This document shows, in pieces, positions 10,681 to 22,020 of a DNA stretch of 64,000 nt. Within the stretch, counting starts at the first letter, position 1. The number at the start of each line of letters is the position of its first letter. This stretch comes from Cercis canadensis (Eukaryota; Streptophyta; Magnoliopsida; Fabales; Fabaceae): NCBI GenBank assembly GCA_003255065.1, contig QAOA01003020.1:1-64000 (forward strand), read 5' to 3'. The notes beneath the pieces are model-generated. The model was not told the origin of the DNA. It did not search any database and saw only the letters and a list, made by a program, of their open reading frames with translations. A program made the translations under genes and the position numbers.

Positions 10681-13646
10681 ATCTATATATTTTTATTCTG
10701 GGAAGTAATATATTCTATAATTTAGACGAGCTAATATTGAAAAACTTCAACATAATTCGTATGATAAAATAATTTTATGGTTTCAGCAATTTTCAATGCT
10801 TGAGTAGCTCCTCTCCCCTTGTTAGTTGTGGATTGAGGTAATGTTGAGACGAGGTAATATTAAATTTTTAATTTACTAAGGAAATCTTTTATCAAAGCTT
10901 GTCAAGTTTCATTGTGGTAATATGGACTTCTCTGTACTTGTAATGTGTATAGCAAATGTTATGGGTCTTACAAGTAATTGTGAATGGGACCTAAGTCTAA
11001 GAGACTCTCTTACCTAACAAGCTAGTCTTTTGGGTTTGGCTTTCTTCCTAGGCTTAAGACTTATCATTGGTACTTTTAATTGAGAGTCAGTACGACATGA
11101 AAAATGGCTACCTGATATTTGATAAGGTCTAGAGTGGAGTCGTTCGAAAAAAAAAAAAAAAGGGGCTATTTAGTGCTGAGAAGAGTTTGGAGTGAGAGCC
11201 ATCTATGGGCGTTTAGGTTCTAATGGGGTGGGCAATGTTATGAGTCCTACATTAGTTCCACAAGCAATTGTGGAATGATATATAAGTCTAAGAGACTCTC
11301 TTCTCTAACAAGTTAGTCTTTTGAGTTGAGCTCTTCTCTTAGCCTTAAGACCTAACAACATATAATTCAATAGTAAAAGAAAAAGTATAGCATCTAATTC
11401 TGATTTTCTATATCTTATATGCTTTCCAATTTTCGATTTGGCTCGAGGCATCTAATCCATTTGTTTTTAGCAAATTAAAAGAATCCATTTCTTTGTTGCC
11501 AATGATTAAAAAAAACAAAGTATAAATCCCAATGCCGATATGGAATCCATTTTGGAGAAAGGCAGAAAGCTAATACCTTTAGAAGCTATATATTGACGCT
11601 CATATTTTCAGCCTATTTGGAGTAAATTTTTGTATGAAGCTTGTTTGGAATCATCTTATTTAAGTAATGCAAACATAATTCAAAAGGATTATAAAGTGGC
11701 TAACAAAGGTTGGTTCAATTAGTAAGATCTTTAATTTGAATATTACTGGTGATTCATTATTAGTAAGTATTCACAATTTGCATTACGCTCTACCATGGAA
11801 CTGAACTAACTTATATACCTTCTAAATTTTGTATTAAAGAGAAAGGTTGGTTTTCACTTTTTTTTTAGTCATTAGATAGATAAAATTAAATTTTTAGCTA
11901 GAAATATGAAGGAATAAAATTCGAACAAGGAACCTCAACAATTTTGGAAAACCCCTTAACCAGGTTTTTTCTGTACATGCTTGTGTGGTTANCGAATAAG
12001 GAACCTCAACAATTTTGGAAAACCCCTTAACCAGGTTTTTTCTGTACATGCTTGTGTGGTTAAGCATTTAAGTGAATTATTATTTTTTCTTCATGAACAA
12101 AATGCTTAAAAATAAAAACCAATTAAATCTATCTTTAATTGAATTGGGTGTGCTAAAGACCCGCCAACTAATTATTATAAGTCTAAAGAGGTTCTCTTCC
12201 CTAACAAACTAGTTTTTTTTGGGTTGAGTTTTCTTATTGAGCTTGAAACCTAACAACATCTAATTCAATAATAAAAGAAAAAAGTATAGCATCTAATTCT
12301 GAATTTCTATGTCTTATATGCTTTTTGAATCTCGATCTGGCTCAAGGCATTTAATACATTGGTTTTTAGCAAATTAAAATAAACCATTTCTTTGTTGGCA
12401 ATGATTAAAAAACAAAATATAAATCCCAACGCCGATATGGAATCCATTTTGGAGAAAGGCAAAAGTTAATATCTTTAGAAGATAATATATTGACGCACAA
12501 ATTTTCAGCTTGTTTGGAGTGCTAATAATATAGAATTGAATTTATTTTCAAATAAATTTTTGTATGAAGCTTGTTGGGAATCACCTTAACTTAAGAATTC
12601 AATTCATTTATAAATCATTTACTAAGAAGCCAGTTGAGAATCATAGGAAGTAAAATCTTGGCTGCTGCCTATAGCTGTTGCCATTTTCTTCAGCTTTGTT
12701 AATGGCACTGTTCCTTCTTGTTCCTAGTAAACCTGTTATGATCAATTACTGGATTTAATCAAGAACGTCAATAGATAACAAGACAAATGCAATTACACGC
12801 AAAGAAAGTGGTTTGATTCGATGTGGACGGAGAGATAAATAAGAGCAACGACAATGACAACAATATAGTAATCATAACAAAATCATAATATGAACAGTAA
12901 TTGTTGAAAAGTATAGTTACAATTGTTACTGCAACAATATCATATCAAATAGCAATTTACTATATTTTTAAGTATTGCAAACATAGTTTAAAAGAGTTAG
13001 AAAGTGGCTAATAAATGTTGGTTCAATTGGTAAGATCTTCTATTCGAATATTAGTGGTGATTTTTTGTTGGTAGGAATTCACAATTTGTATTGCGCTCTA
13101 CCATGGAGTTTAACTAACTTATATATATATATCTCCACATAAGAAAAAAGAAAAAAAAATTTATATATTCACCTCCTAAATTTTTTATTAAAGAGGAAGG
13201 GTAGTTAAGCACTTTTTCTTTTGGTTATTAGATAAATAGAATTAACTAGGAATATATATGAATATGGATTTGAGCCAAGAACCGCAACTTTTTGGAAAAT
13301 CCCTATTCCAGTTTTTCAGTTTACGTGTTTATGAAGTTAAGCATTTAAGTGAATTATCATTTTTTCTTCATGAATAAAGTGCTTAAAAATATCAAACCCA
13401 ATTAAATCTTTTACAAATGACCAAAAAAAATTAAATCTTTTACAAGTTTAAGCCCCTAAAAAAAAGGTTAAAAATTTAAGATTTAAGAATTGGGTGCTAA
13501 GGCCCACCAAAGAATTATTATAGGCATCTAAAAAGTCATGCTTTTATTGAATATATTCCAGATAATAAAGAATTAAAAAAAGCCCCCACAACTGAGAGGA
13601 ATCTGTTGGGAGAAAGAAATTCTTTGTAAAACAATTGGTATCTCTC
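10681..13646. repeat. Array unit segment upstream of family copy 2
   Basis: This spacer matches about 91-2450 closely, then continues into the shared upstream region of family copy 2. Its junction with the Helitron relic at 10680/10681 marks where the unit was cut. No gene is seen. Confidence 0.85.
11922..12062. other. Assembly gap (N at 11992) with duplicated flanks
   Basis: About 70 bases before the N (11922-11991) are repeated after it (11993-12062). The equivalent place in the first array copy, near 1322, has the sequence only once. The duplication is therefore probably an assembly artefact. Confidence 0.9.
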
Positions 13647-13654
13647 TATAAATA
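13647..13654 (+). promoter_or_regulatory. TATA box of family copy 2
   Basis: TATAAATA lies 92 bp before the ATG at 13739, inside the same conserved core promoter and leader as the intact copies. Confidence 0.75.
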
Positions 13655-13738
13655 AGGATTCATAAAGGTCATTAACTTACATCTAACATAAGAAAAGTCT
13701 TTAGTTTACATACAAAACGTTGTTGCTGGTAAAGCAAT

Positions 13739-14472
13739 ATGGGCAACAGCATTTACACCACAAGCAACCGTATTTCGGTTAACATAGATCCAAGTTCTAA
13801 AACGTATTATAGTGCTGGCCATTTTTCTAACGAGTGTTCTATCCGATACACAGTCGGTAATAGAACTTGCACTCTTCGCGTAACTTGCTACTTAACAACG
13901 ATTATGCGTACAAGGCAAGTGTTGCGCTGCTCGACTTTTGTGATGGTGATGAAGCTAGAGCTAATGTCTGTGTTGGCACTGAAAGCGATAGCAATGGTAG
14001 CAGGATTGGGTCAGATGAAATCACCCACCAAGGGAACGTTGCAGTGAATAACCATGGTGAGAACAAGGTATCTCTATCATATGGTTCTTCTCTAAGAGAA
14101 GGTCTTATGATCATAGAAAGAAGAAAATAGGCACTGCTTATTGCACACAACTATTGGTGTCTAGATAAAGCTCAGTGTCTCGTTGTTCTGGTGGAGATCA
14201 AATGTGATAGACGCAGAGGACTTTTGGTTAAATCTTATGGGCCTTTTCAAAATTATACAAATCTGCGTGCAATGCAAGTTTTACATTCGCAACGCATTCG
14301 AAGCATGAGGGAAGGCTCGGATTCTCCCAACAATACTTTGCAACTTCAATCTGCTGTGAATGCTACCGGAGGCCTTATTAATAATATAGGTGGGCAGACT
14401 AACGGTTGTTTTAATGGTTCTGTCAATATTATCAATAATCATTATTATGGTAGAGAGGAAGTCGGAAGCTAA
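13739..14472 (+). pseudogene. MGN-family copy 2, broken (second subtype)
   Basis: This copy belongs to a subtype shared with the copy at 20101: the start reads MGNSIYTTSNRIS, then NIDPSSKTYYSAGHFSNECSIRYTV. The frame slips near 13892, where one base present in the copy at 20101 (GCTACGTTAAC) is missing here (GCTACTTAAC). The second frame reads VALLDFCDGDEA onward to a premature TAG at 14128-14130, then continues in the same frame to 14472. The end keeps the Gly/Asn-rich block (GLINNIGGQTNGCFNGSV). Promoter and leader are intact, so it may be transcribed. There is one frameshift and one nonsense change, so it is not expected to give a full product. Confidence 0.8.
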
Positions 14473-15806
14473 GGGCATAGCCCAAGTGCTTAGATCGTTG
14501 AATGTATGAAGGGTATGTAGAATAAATGGAGAGGCTGTATTTGTAAGTTAGTGTTACTTGGGATTATTACACTCTCAAAATTAGGATCCTCCATACTCAT
14601 CTTTTGTTATTTAACTTCATTCTGATTACCTAGCTACATGAATTGTACGACTTATCTATAAAGTCCCACATTAGATGTATAAGGAATTAGGTAATACTTA
14701 TAACCATTAACAATTTATTACTAAGACAACTTATTTACAACTGTTCATTAATTAATTCTTGTTCATATATATATATAATCCAACTTACCAATTACATATT
14801 AGAATACAATTCTAACTGGATATAAAAACAAATTAATTGAAAATAAAAATTTAAATTTGAATCCGACTCACCAGCCACATATAAGAATACAATTTCAACT
14901 GTATATAAAAACAAATTATAATTGTCCATATTCCTTGAACCTGAATTCATCTATGCATCTAATCCATTTATATCTCATTCCTGTTGTAAAATAGAGTTTT
15001 TCCTAGTTTTTAAGCTAAAGAGATTATCTATTTTTAAGGGTTTTTTTTTTCTCCGAACATTTTAAGGTCTTTGGGACTGCGATGCATAGTGCCTAAGGGG
15101 AATATATTTGTGTCTTTTCTAGCCCTTTGGGAGCATGCTCGTGCATGCAAATGACTAGCTTAAGCTCATTTTTGCTCCAGAGAAATCTGTAAATTAGGTT
15201 GCTACGTTACAATATATAGTTGCACCCAATTGCTAAAATTCAACTCAACTAAGCTATATATGCTCCTAATCGTCACCATATTACTACTACTACTCTTTCT
15301 CTACAGTCTCGTTGATGCTAGTTTTTGGCCTATATTATACATGGGCTAGTGAGTGTATTGCGGCTGTCAATTTTTACTGGTCAAAACTTAGTCTATTTCA
15401 AAATAATTTTCATTTCAGAACTATTTCAATTTGCTAAAGCCTTGAATTATTCCCCATTTTCAATGTTTATTCAATCAATTGGCACCTTGGCTCATTAGCT
15501 TTTTTAGCTGTTTTTGCAGGTTAGTGGCTGGCAGCTTAGCATGGTTCATAGCAACTTGGGCAGAAGAGATTGGAACACTTAATGGGGTATTGTCTACAAT
15601 TTGTTTCTACTTTCTTGTTCTTAGTTAAAAAGAAAACAATATTTTTGTTGGTGTGTCCTTTATAAGGATGGATTTGCAATTTTGTTTTCTATATATCATG
15701 TTAGGATTCAGTTTGTGGAAATAATCTTTGCAACTTTGCAGTTTTGTTATTTAGTGGATATGTTTGTGGAAGATAATTAATTTCTTGAATTTTGGAACGT
15801 TTGTAG
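14473..15806. repeat. 3' flank of copy 2 and array spacer
   Basis: The start (to about 14640) matches the 3' flanks of the copies at 18549 and 25150, including the stretch ending TTAGGATCCTCCA. Later, 15500-15680 is related to 20820-20960. In both, a tract ending TTTTTGCAG is followed by a short segment that could read LVAGSLAWFIATWAEE in the first copy, perhaps a worn exon. No gene is supported. Confidence 0.6.
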
Positions 15807-15815
15807 TTTGACAAA

Positions 15816-16981
15816 GGTTTAATTGTATTTTTAGTCCCCTTATTTTAACAAAATAAATTATTTGATCCTTTTATATTGAAAATAAATTATTTAGTCTTTT
15901 TATTTTCACAAAATAAGTAATTTTAGTCCTCTTCTTAACTTCCGTCCAAAATCAAACGAAACCTGATGATGTGGCAACAAAAACTTAATTTTTTAATTGT
16001 TAATCATCCGGTCTCTAACTCAGCTTCTTCCCCTCGTTCCTCCCTCTCATCTCTGTCTAGCGTTTATGAAAACAGGCAGAAAGATCGGAAGGGCTCTGTA
16101 TATTAGGACCCATCCCACTTCACCTATGCTGCGCTCATTTTGGATCAGTTTTCTGCAAATTTTTGCCAACACCAAAAAGGCAGCCACAGATTATGTAATG
16201 AATCGTTCGTGACCAGTTTTTCCAATTGCCTTCAATTGGGCATATGCACAATATGAAGCTTCCCTTATTTGACAGAAAAGTCAAACCACACAGACCCATA
16301 AATCCATCAATCAAATAAGAATTCCGTACATACAATGCTGTTAAAAAATAGTATTAAAAATCAAGAATTTTGTCCCTCAAGATCAACAACCGGGATTGAT
16401 TTGCCGGTAGCAACAGCAAGCTTTCCGGGTCTGCTTTCCGTTGGTTGCACATAAGATAAGGGCACAGAAGAGTGAAGGTTAAACCAGCTGGACACAAGCA
16501 TCTGATCCATGGTCTCCGCGCTTAGCTACCTTTCAACATAGAAACCAGAATGTGTTTATATATATTGTGTTAAGGAATAGACGAGTGTAATATATTCGTA
16601 ATCTTTGCTTAATGTTGTTTTGGTAAATTCATAATGGTATTGGTGGGTGCTCTAGTTTGAATTTAGAAAAAAGTTTGGGTGCAGATATAAAGGAGTAAGA
16701 GCAGATATGAAGAAAAGAAGGCAGAGGGGAAGATGAGAAGAAGAAACGAGAGGTAGAAGCTCAGTGAGCGAGGGGACGAGAGTTAAGAGAATACTTAAGA
16801 ATTAAAAAATTAATTTTTCCTTGCCACGTTAGAAGGTTCTGTTAGATTTTAGATGAAAGTTAAGAGGAGGACTAAAACGGCTCATTTTGTAAAAATAGAG
16901 GTATCAAATAGTACTTTTTAAAATAGAAGGACCAAATAGTTTGATTTGTTAAAATAAGGAGACTACAATTGCAATTAAGCC
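15816..16981. mobile_element. Non-autonomous MULE with captured gene fragment
   Basis: A 1,166-bp element is bounded by long terminal inverted repeats. The left end begins GGTTTAATTGTATTTTTAGT; the reverse complement of the right end begins GGCTTAATTGCAATTGTAGT, with similarity continuing for at least 50 bases. It is flanked by a perfect 9-bp target duplication, TTTGACAAA, at 15807-15815 and 16982-16990. Nine-base duplications with long inverted repeats are characteristic of the Mutator superfamily. The array copy at 2591-2599 has a single TTTGACAAA and no element, so it preserves the empty site. There is no transposase. The interior contains non-transposon coding sequence (see 16361-16510), which makes it Pack-MULE-like. 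Confidence 0.92.
16361..16510 (-). pseudogene. 2-oxoglutarate-dependent dioxygenase fragment captured by MULE
   Basis: The minus strand encodes 49 residues: a start MDQMLVSSWF, then VPLSYVQPTESRPGK and GKSIPVVDLEG before a stop. In plant 2-oxoglutarate/Fe(II) dioxygenases (hyoscyamine-6-hydroxylase-like proteins and relatives), an N-terminal PxxYVxPxExRPG block followed by IPVVDL is standard. Only the beginning of the DIOX_N region is present; the catalytic HxD...H core is absent. It is a captured 5' exon fragment, not an enzyme. The adjoining minus-strand sequence (16135-16335) is also open but I cannot assign it. Confidence 0.75.
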
Positions 16982-16990
16982 TTTGACAAA

Positions 16991-18456
16991 CGATGCTCTT
17001 TGGGATATATATTTTCTAGGGAAGATTTGGTGGATTTTTATCATTATCTTTTTTTCTCTTTTACTACTGCTCCCTTTCCCATAGGCACTGAATCTTCATT
17101 ACTCACTACACATTTTGAAAATTTTGGTCTGAAGAAAACGGAGCAATATAACTTTTGTAAGTTTTTGAGCAATCTCTTTCCCCTGATAGGCTTCAATTCA
17201 ACATACCCAAAATCCCATGAGTAACTAGTGTCCTTGTTTGAGCTCTAAGTTTTTTGTAAGGTACAAATTACAATACATGGGGTTTTGACTCTCGAGATGT
17301 ATGAAAAGAAACACTTCTATGCACCTTGGAATATTAAGCGGGGCCCTAAAGAAAAGGAATATATCTTAATCACGAGTCAACATTTTGTGGAATCTCTTTG
17401 GAACATTGATAACTTTTTTGTAGTTTAAAATTTCTGCTCCGAATTTAACAATCCATGATAATGACTAGTGTTCTCCATTGTATTCAAGATAGTTTCATTC
17501 ATTAAAATATATATATATATATATAGGCTGCTGCACCTTTCACCTCGTATTCCTGAGCTCCATCCATGATAATGGGACGTTTTAAGATGCAAATCAAGAA
17601 CCGCAATAGATAACAAAACAAATGCAATTAGACACAAAGAAAGTGGTTTGATTTCGATGTGGACAGAGAGATAAATAAGAGCAACAACAATGACAATAGC
17701 AATCATAAGAAAATTGTAATATGAACGGTAATTGTTGAAAAGTATAGTTACAATTGCTACTGCAACAATATCATATCAAATAGCAATTTACTATATTTTT
17801 AAGTATTGCAAACATAGTTCAAAAGAGTTAGAAAGTGGCTAATAAATGTTGGTTCAATTGATAAGATTTTCAGTTCAAATATTACTGGTGATTTTTTTTT
17901 GGTAGGAACTCACAATTTGTATTGCGCCCTACCATGGAGCTGAACTAACTTATATATATACCTCCACATTAAAAAAGAACTTACATATACACCTCTTAAA
18001 TTTTTTATTAAGGAGGAAGGGTGGTTAAGCACTTTCTTTTTTGGTCATTAGATAGATAGAATTAGATGTACTTTTAGCTAAGAATATGCATGAATATGGA
18101 TTCAAGCCAAGAACTTCAACTTTTTGAAAAATCCCTAAACCAGTTTTTCAGATTATGTGCTTGTGTAGTTAAGCATTTAAGTGAACTTTTTTTTTTTCTT
18201 CATGAATAAAATGCTTAAAAATATCAAACCCAATTAAATATTTTACAAATTTAAGCCCCTAAAACAAAAGTTAAAAATTTAAGATTTATACTTTATAGGC
18301 ATCTAAAAAGTCATGCTTTTATTCAATATATTCCAGATAATAAAGAATAAAAAAAGGCCCCCACAACTGAGATCGAATCTGTTGGGAGAAAGAAATTAAC
18401 ATGCGCTTTCTTTGTAAGCTAATCTAAAATTCTTTGTAAAACAATTGATATCTCTC
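16991..18456. repeat. Array unit segment upstream of family copy 3
   Basis: Bases 16991-17240 continue the match to about 2600-3000. Bases 17290-17590 match 22040-22340. At about 17592 the sequence jumps to the region upstream of the genes (the AATAGATAACAAAAC stretch), which in the first unit lies far away. This looks like a deletion or unequal-crossover junction. It contains a short (TA)n run near 17505-17524. No gene is seen. Confidence 0.75.
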
Positions 18457-18464
18457 TATAAATA
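18457..18464 (+). promoter_or_regulatory. TATA box of family copy 3
   Basis: TATAAATA lies 92 bp before the ATG at 18549, in the promoter shared by the family. Confidence 0.8.
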
Positions 18465-18548
18465 AGGATTCAGAAAGGTCATTAACTTACATCCAACATA
18501 AGAGAAGTCTTTAGTTTACATACAAAACGTTGTTGCTGGTAAAGCAAT

Positions 18549-19259
18549 ATGGGCAACACAAGCAGCGGCCCTCTGGAGATTGAGAATGATCCACTTTATA
18601 AAACATCTGATAGTTCTGGCCAATTTTCTATGGAGAAGTCTATCCGATACAGAGTCGGTAATAGAACTTGTACTATTCGCGTAAGTGCCAACAATAACAA
18701 CAACCATTTTCACAAGGTAAGTGTTGCGCTGTTTGACTTTTGTGATGGTGATGAAGCTGGAGTTAATGTCTGTGTTGGCATTGAAAGAGATAGCAATGGT
18801 AGCAAGATTGGGTCACAGGAAGTCAAGTACCATGGGGACGTTGCAGCGGATAGCCCTGGTGAGAACCAGATATCTTTATCATATGGTTGTTTTCTAAGAG
18901 AAGGTCTTATGATCATAGAAAATAGAGAAGGGGTTCTGCTTATTGCACACAACTATTGTTGTATAGATAGAGCTCAGTGTCTCACTGTTTTCGTGGATAT
19001 TCAATGTGATAGACGCACAGGACTTTCGGTTACCGTTCGTGGGCCTTTTGAAGATGCTACAAATCTGCGTACAATGCAAGATTTACATTTGCGACGCATT
19101 CGAAATTTGAACAATGCTTGGCAACTTCAATCTGCTTTCAAGGTTCTTCTAGGTGATAGTAGTACCAGTGGCCTTATTAATAATGTTGGTGGGCATACTA
19201 ATGGTAATTATAATGGTTCTGTCATTACTCAAATTTTTTATAATTGTAAAGAGGAGTGA
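18549..19259 (+). CDS. Unrecognised MGN-family protein, copy 3 (intact)
   Basis: Encodes 236 residues in one exon and is a close paralogue of the copies at 5772 and 25150. Residues 1-6 are MGNTSS, so Gly2 and Ser6 of a myristoylation site are kept despite a one-codon deletion relative to copy 1. It has the same blocks (RTCTIRVSANNNNNHF, VALFDFCDGDE, ERDSNGSKIGS, LREGLMIIENREG, VFVDIQCDRRTGLSV). It lacks a stretch of about nine residues that copy 1 has after LRSL (KEGSQFPNN region). The C-terminus is GLINNVGGHTNGNYNGSV followed by ITQIFYNCKEE, so the final tail differs from the NPSA ending of copies 1 and 5. Function is unknown. The next family copy starts only about 840 bp downstream. Confidence 0.85.
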   Translation: MGNTSSGPLEIENDPLYKTSDSSGQFSMEKSIRYRVGNRTCTIRVSANNNNNHFHKVSVALFDFCDGDEAGVNVCVGIERDSNGSKIGSQEVKYHGDVAADSPGENQISLSYGCFLREGLMIIENREGVLLIAHNYCCIDRAQCLTVFVDIQCDRRTGLSVTVRGPFEDATNLRTMQDLHLRRIRNLNNAWQLQSAFKVLLGDSSTSGLINNVGGHTNGNYNGSVITQIFYNCKEE

Positions 19260-20008
19260 GAAGAAATAGGGCATAACCCAAGAGCTTAGGTGGTTGAATG
19301 TATGAAGTGTATGTAGAATATATGGAGAGTGTATTTGTATGTGAGTGATAGTTGAGATTATTACACTCTCAAAATTAGGATCCTCCACACTCATCTTTTA
19401 TAATTTAATTTCATTCTGATTACCTAGCTAAGAACTAACTTATATATATACCTTCACATAAGAAAAAAAACTTATATATTCACCTCCTAAATTTTTTATT
19501 AAAGAAGAAGGGTGGATAAGAACTTTTTCTTTTGGTCATTAGATAAATAGAATTAATTTTTTTAGCTAGAAATATATACATAAATATAAATTCGAGCCAA
19601 GAACCTCAACGTTTTAAAAATTCCCTAAACCAGTTTTTCAGTTTACGTGCTTGTGTTGTGTAGTTAAGCATTTAAGTGAACTATTTTTTTTCTTCATGAA
19701 TAAAATGCTTAAAAATACCAAACCCAATTAAATCTTTTACAAATGACTAAAAAAAAAAAATTAAATCTTTTACAAATTTAAGCCCCTGAAAAAAAAGGTT
19801 AAAAATTTAAGATTTAAGAATTGGGTGCTAAAGGCCCACCAAAGAATTATTATAGGCCTCTAAAAAGTCATGCTTTTAATGAATATATTCCAGATAATTA
19901 AAAAAAAAGCGCCCACCACTGAGATCGAATCTGTTGGGAGAAAGAAATTAACATGCGCTTTCTTTGCAAGCTAAGCTAAAATTCTTTGTAAAACAATTGG
20001 TATCTCTC
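19260..20008. repeat. Spacer between copies 3 and 4
   Basis: The first 170 bases are the family 3' flank. Then, from about 19435, comes the shared upstream region leading to the promoter of copy 4. The spacer is much shorter than elsewhere in the array, which suggests loss of most of one unit by recombination. No gene is seen. Confidence 0.75.
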
Positions 20009-20016
20009 TATAAATA
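20009..20016 (+). promoter_or_regulatory. TATA box of family copy 4
   Basis: TATAAATA lies 92 bp before the ATG at 20101, with the same leader as the other copies. Confidence 0.7.
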
Positions 20017-20100
20017 AGGATTCAGAAAGGTCATTAACTTACATCCAACATAAGAAAAGTCTTTAGTTTACCTACAAAACGTTGTTGCTGGTAAAGCAAT

Positions 20101-20440
20101 ATGGGCAACAGCATTTACACCACAAGCAACCGTATTTCGATTAACATTGATCCAAGTTCTAAAACGTATTATAGTGCTGGCCATTTTTCTAACGAGTGTT
20201 CTATCCGATACACGGTATAGAACATGTACTCTTCCCGTAACTGGCTACGTTAACAACGATTATGGGTACAAGAAAAGTGTTGCGCTGCTCGACTTTTCTG
20301 TTGGTGATGAAACTAGAGCTGATGTCTGTGTTGGCACTGAAAGTGATAGCAATGGTAGCAGGATTGGGTCAAATGAAATCACCTACCAAGGGAACGTTGC
20401 AGTGAATAACCATGGTGAGAACAAGATATCTCTATCATAA
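20101..20440 (+). pseudogene. MGN-family copy 4, broken and 3'-truncated
   Basis: Starts MGNSIYTTSNRIS like copy 2 and follows it closely to SIRYTV, where about five bases are missing (ACACGGTATAG against ACACAGTCGGTAATAG in copy 2) and a stop follows. A second frame then continues through TGYVNNDYG, VALLDFSVGDETRA, VCVGTESDSNGSRIGS and GNVAVNNHGENKISLS. Similarity ends at about 20437, inside the middle of the protein. The C-terminal third, including the Gly/Asn-rich block, is replaced by unrelated sequence. The promoter is intact. It is certainly non-functional as a full-length gene. Confidence 0.85.
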
Positions 20441-22020
20441 GGGTATCACTAAGTCTTGGATTCTCTTTGATGTAGGATCTTCACAATTCAGCTCTTACAA
20501 AAGAGATAGCGTGTTGTTGACAACCATACCTGCAAACAGTAACTATGTTGCTCATTTATTTTATTTTTTTAAGAAAATTGGGGAAACTATATATAAATTT
20601 GTAAACCTTTATTGATAGAACGTTAGAGCATACTAAAGACTCTTACTTTCTATACAAAACATCACATCAACAGAAGACTCCAATTTATATTGGACATAGG
20701 AGACAACTAGAGTAACTGAGGTCTCGGTAAGATCTTCTTCAATGAAAAATACCCTAGTATGATTAAGATTTCAACAGCTTCTATTGTTCGATGTTTATCC
20801 AATAATTGGGTATCTGGACTCATTAATTCCTATACTGTTTTTGCAGATTACTAGCTGACAGCTTACCATGGTTCATAGTAGCTTGGGCAGGGGCTATTGA
20901 AACGCTTAATAGGTTGTTGTGTATTGTTTCTTGTTCTTAGTTAAAAAAGAAAACAATATTTTTATGGCCTCATCCTTTATGAGGCTTGACTTGTAATTTT
21001 GTTTTCTAGATATATACTTTGAATTTTACTTTATGGTAGTTCTATTGGATCGTATAACTTTGTAATTCTCAATCATTTGATCCGTTCAATCAGTCGACAA
21101 AGTTAATTTATTTGTTAGCTCTAGTACATATTTATGTTATTTTTAGACTCACTTAAATTGTATTAATTTTTATTTAGTTAATTATTATTTAGTAACTCTA
21201 CTGAATACTATTTTCTAGTGGACGACAAATAAATATTTTCAAAACGCCCTTCATTTAAGGTGGTCTATATATATGTATTTTTTAGTGGTTATTATAAGGG
21301 AAAAACAATTATCACTTTGTTATTCACGATAACCAATGAATTTTGTGTGGTTCTCAGTGATCATTATTAGAGTGTTTGCTCAACTTGACCACTTTCATGT
21401 GCCTCTTGGCCAATGATCATTATATACTTATCAATAGTGATTGTATGATAACTCTTATTAACCACTCTAAGTGAAAGACAATTTTAAAAATTTATCAGTA
21501 AAAATATCACTGTCACCCACTAAAAATATTTTTAATTTGATCACCAAATCAAAAATATTTATAATTTTAATTAATAATTCCCTATTTTTTTACATCGCCA
21601 ACATGATGACAAGAAATANAAAAAAATTTTAATTTGATCACCAAATTAAAAATATTTATAATTTTAATTAATAATTCCCTATTTTTTTACATCGCCAACA
21701 TGATGACAAGAAATATTCTTTTTACGTCTTTATTTAACACAATACTTCACACTAATATTGCAGCAAGAGTTTCTAGTGGACCTACGTTAGTGGCAGAGCC
21801 TTGTTGGGTTTCCAGTTTTCACGTCCTCCGTTAGGCCCGCAATCTTTTGGCATTTGTTATTTGGGCCTTGAGTAAGAAGGAACGCCCTTATATAAGATAC
21901 TTTGGGCATCTCCACTTCTTGTCCGTAGGGAAACCAGTAATCAATTGCCCTTGGCTTGTTCAATGGTTAAGAGATTAGCAAGTGACAGTGCCATATGTGT
22001 TGAGAGAGGGATCACGTAAT
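20441..22020. other. Spacer after copy 4
   Basis: From the truncation point of copy 4 the sequence is unique until about 20820, where it resembles 15500-15680. Bases 21280-21480 contain a loose fold-back (AGTGGTTATTATAAG against a later TTATTAACCACT), which may be a worn MITE. No gene is supported. Confidence 0.5.
21523..21716. other. Assembly gap (N at 21619) with duplicated flanks
   Basis: About 95 bases before the N, ending ATGATGACAAGAAATA, are repeated after it with one or two differences. Confidence 0.85.

Noticed and set aside
16135-16335. Independent minus-strand gene within the MULE
   Set aside because: It lies inside the transposon next to a captured dioxygenase fragment and matches nothing I recognise, so it is treated as captured or chance sequence.
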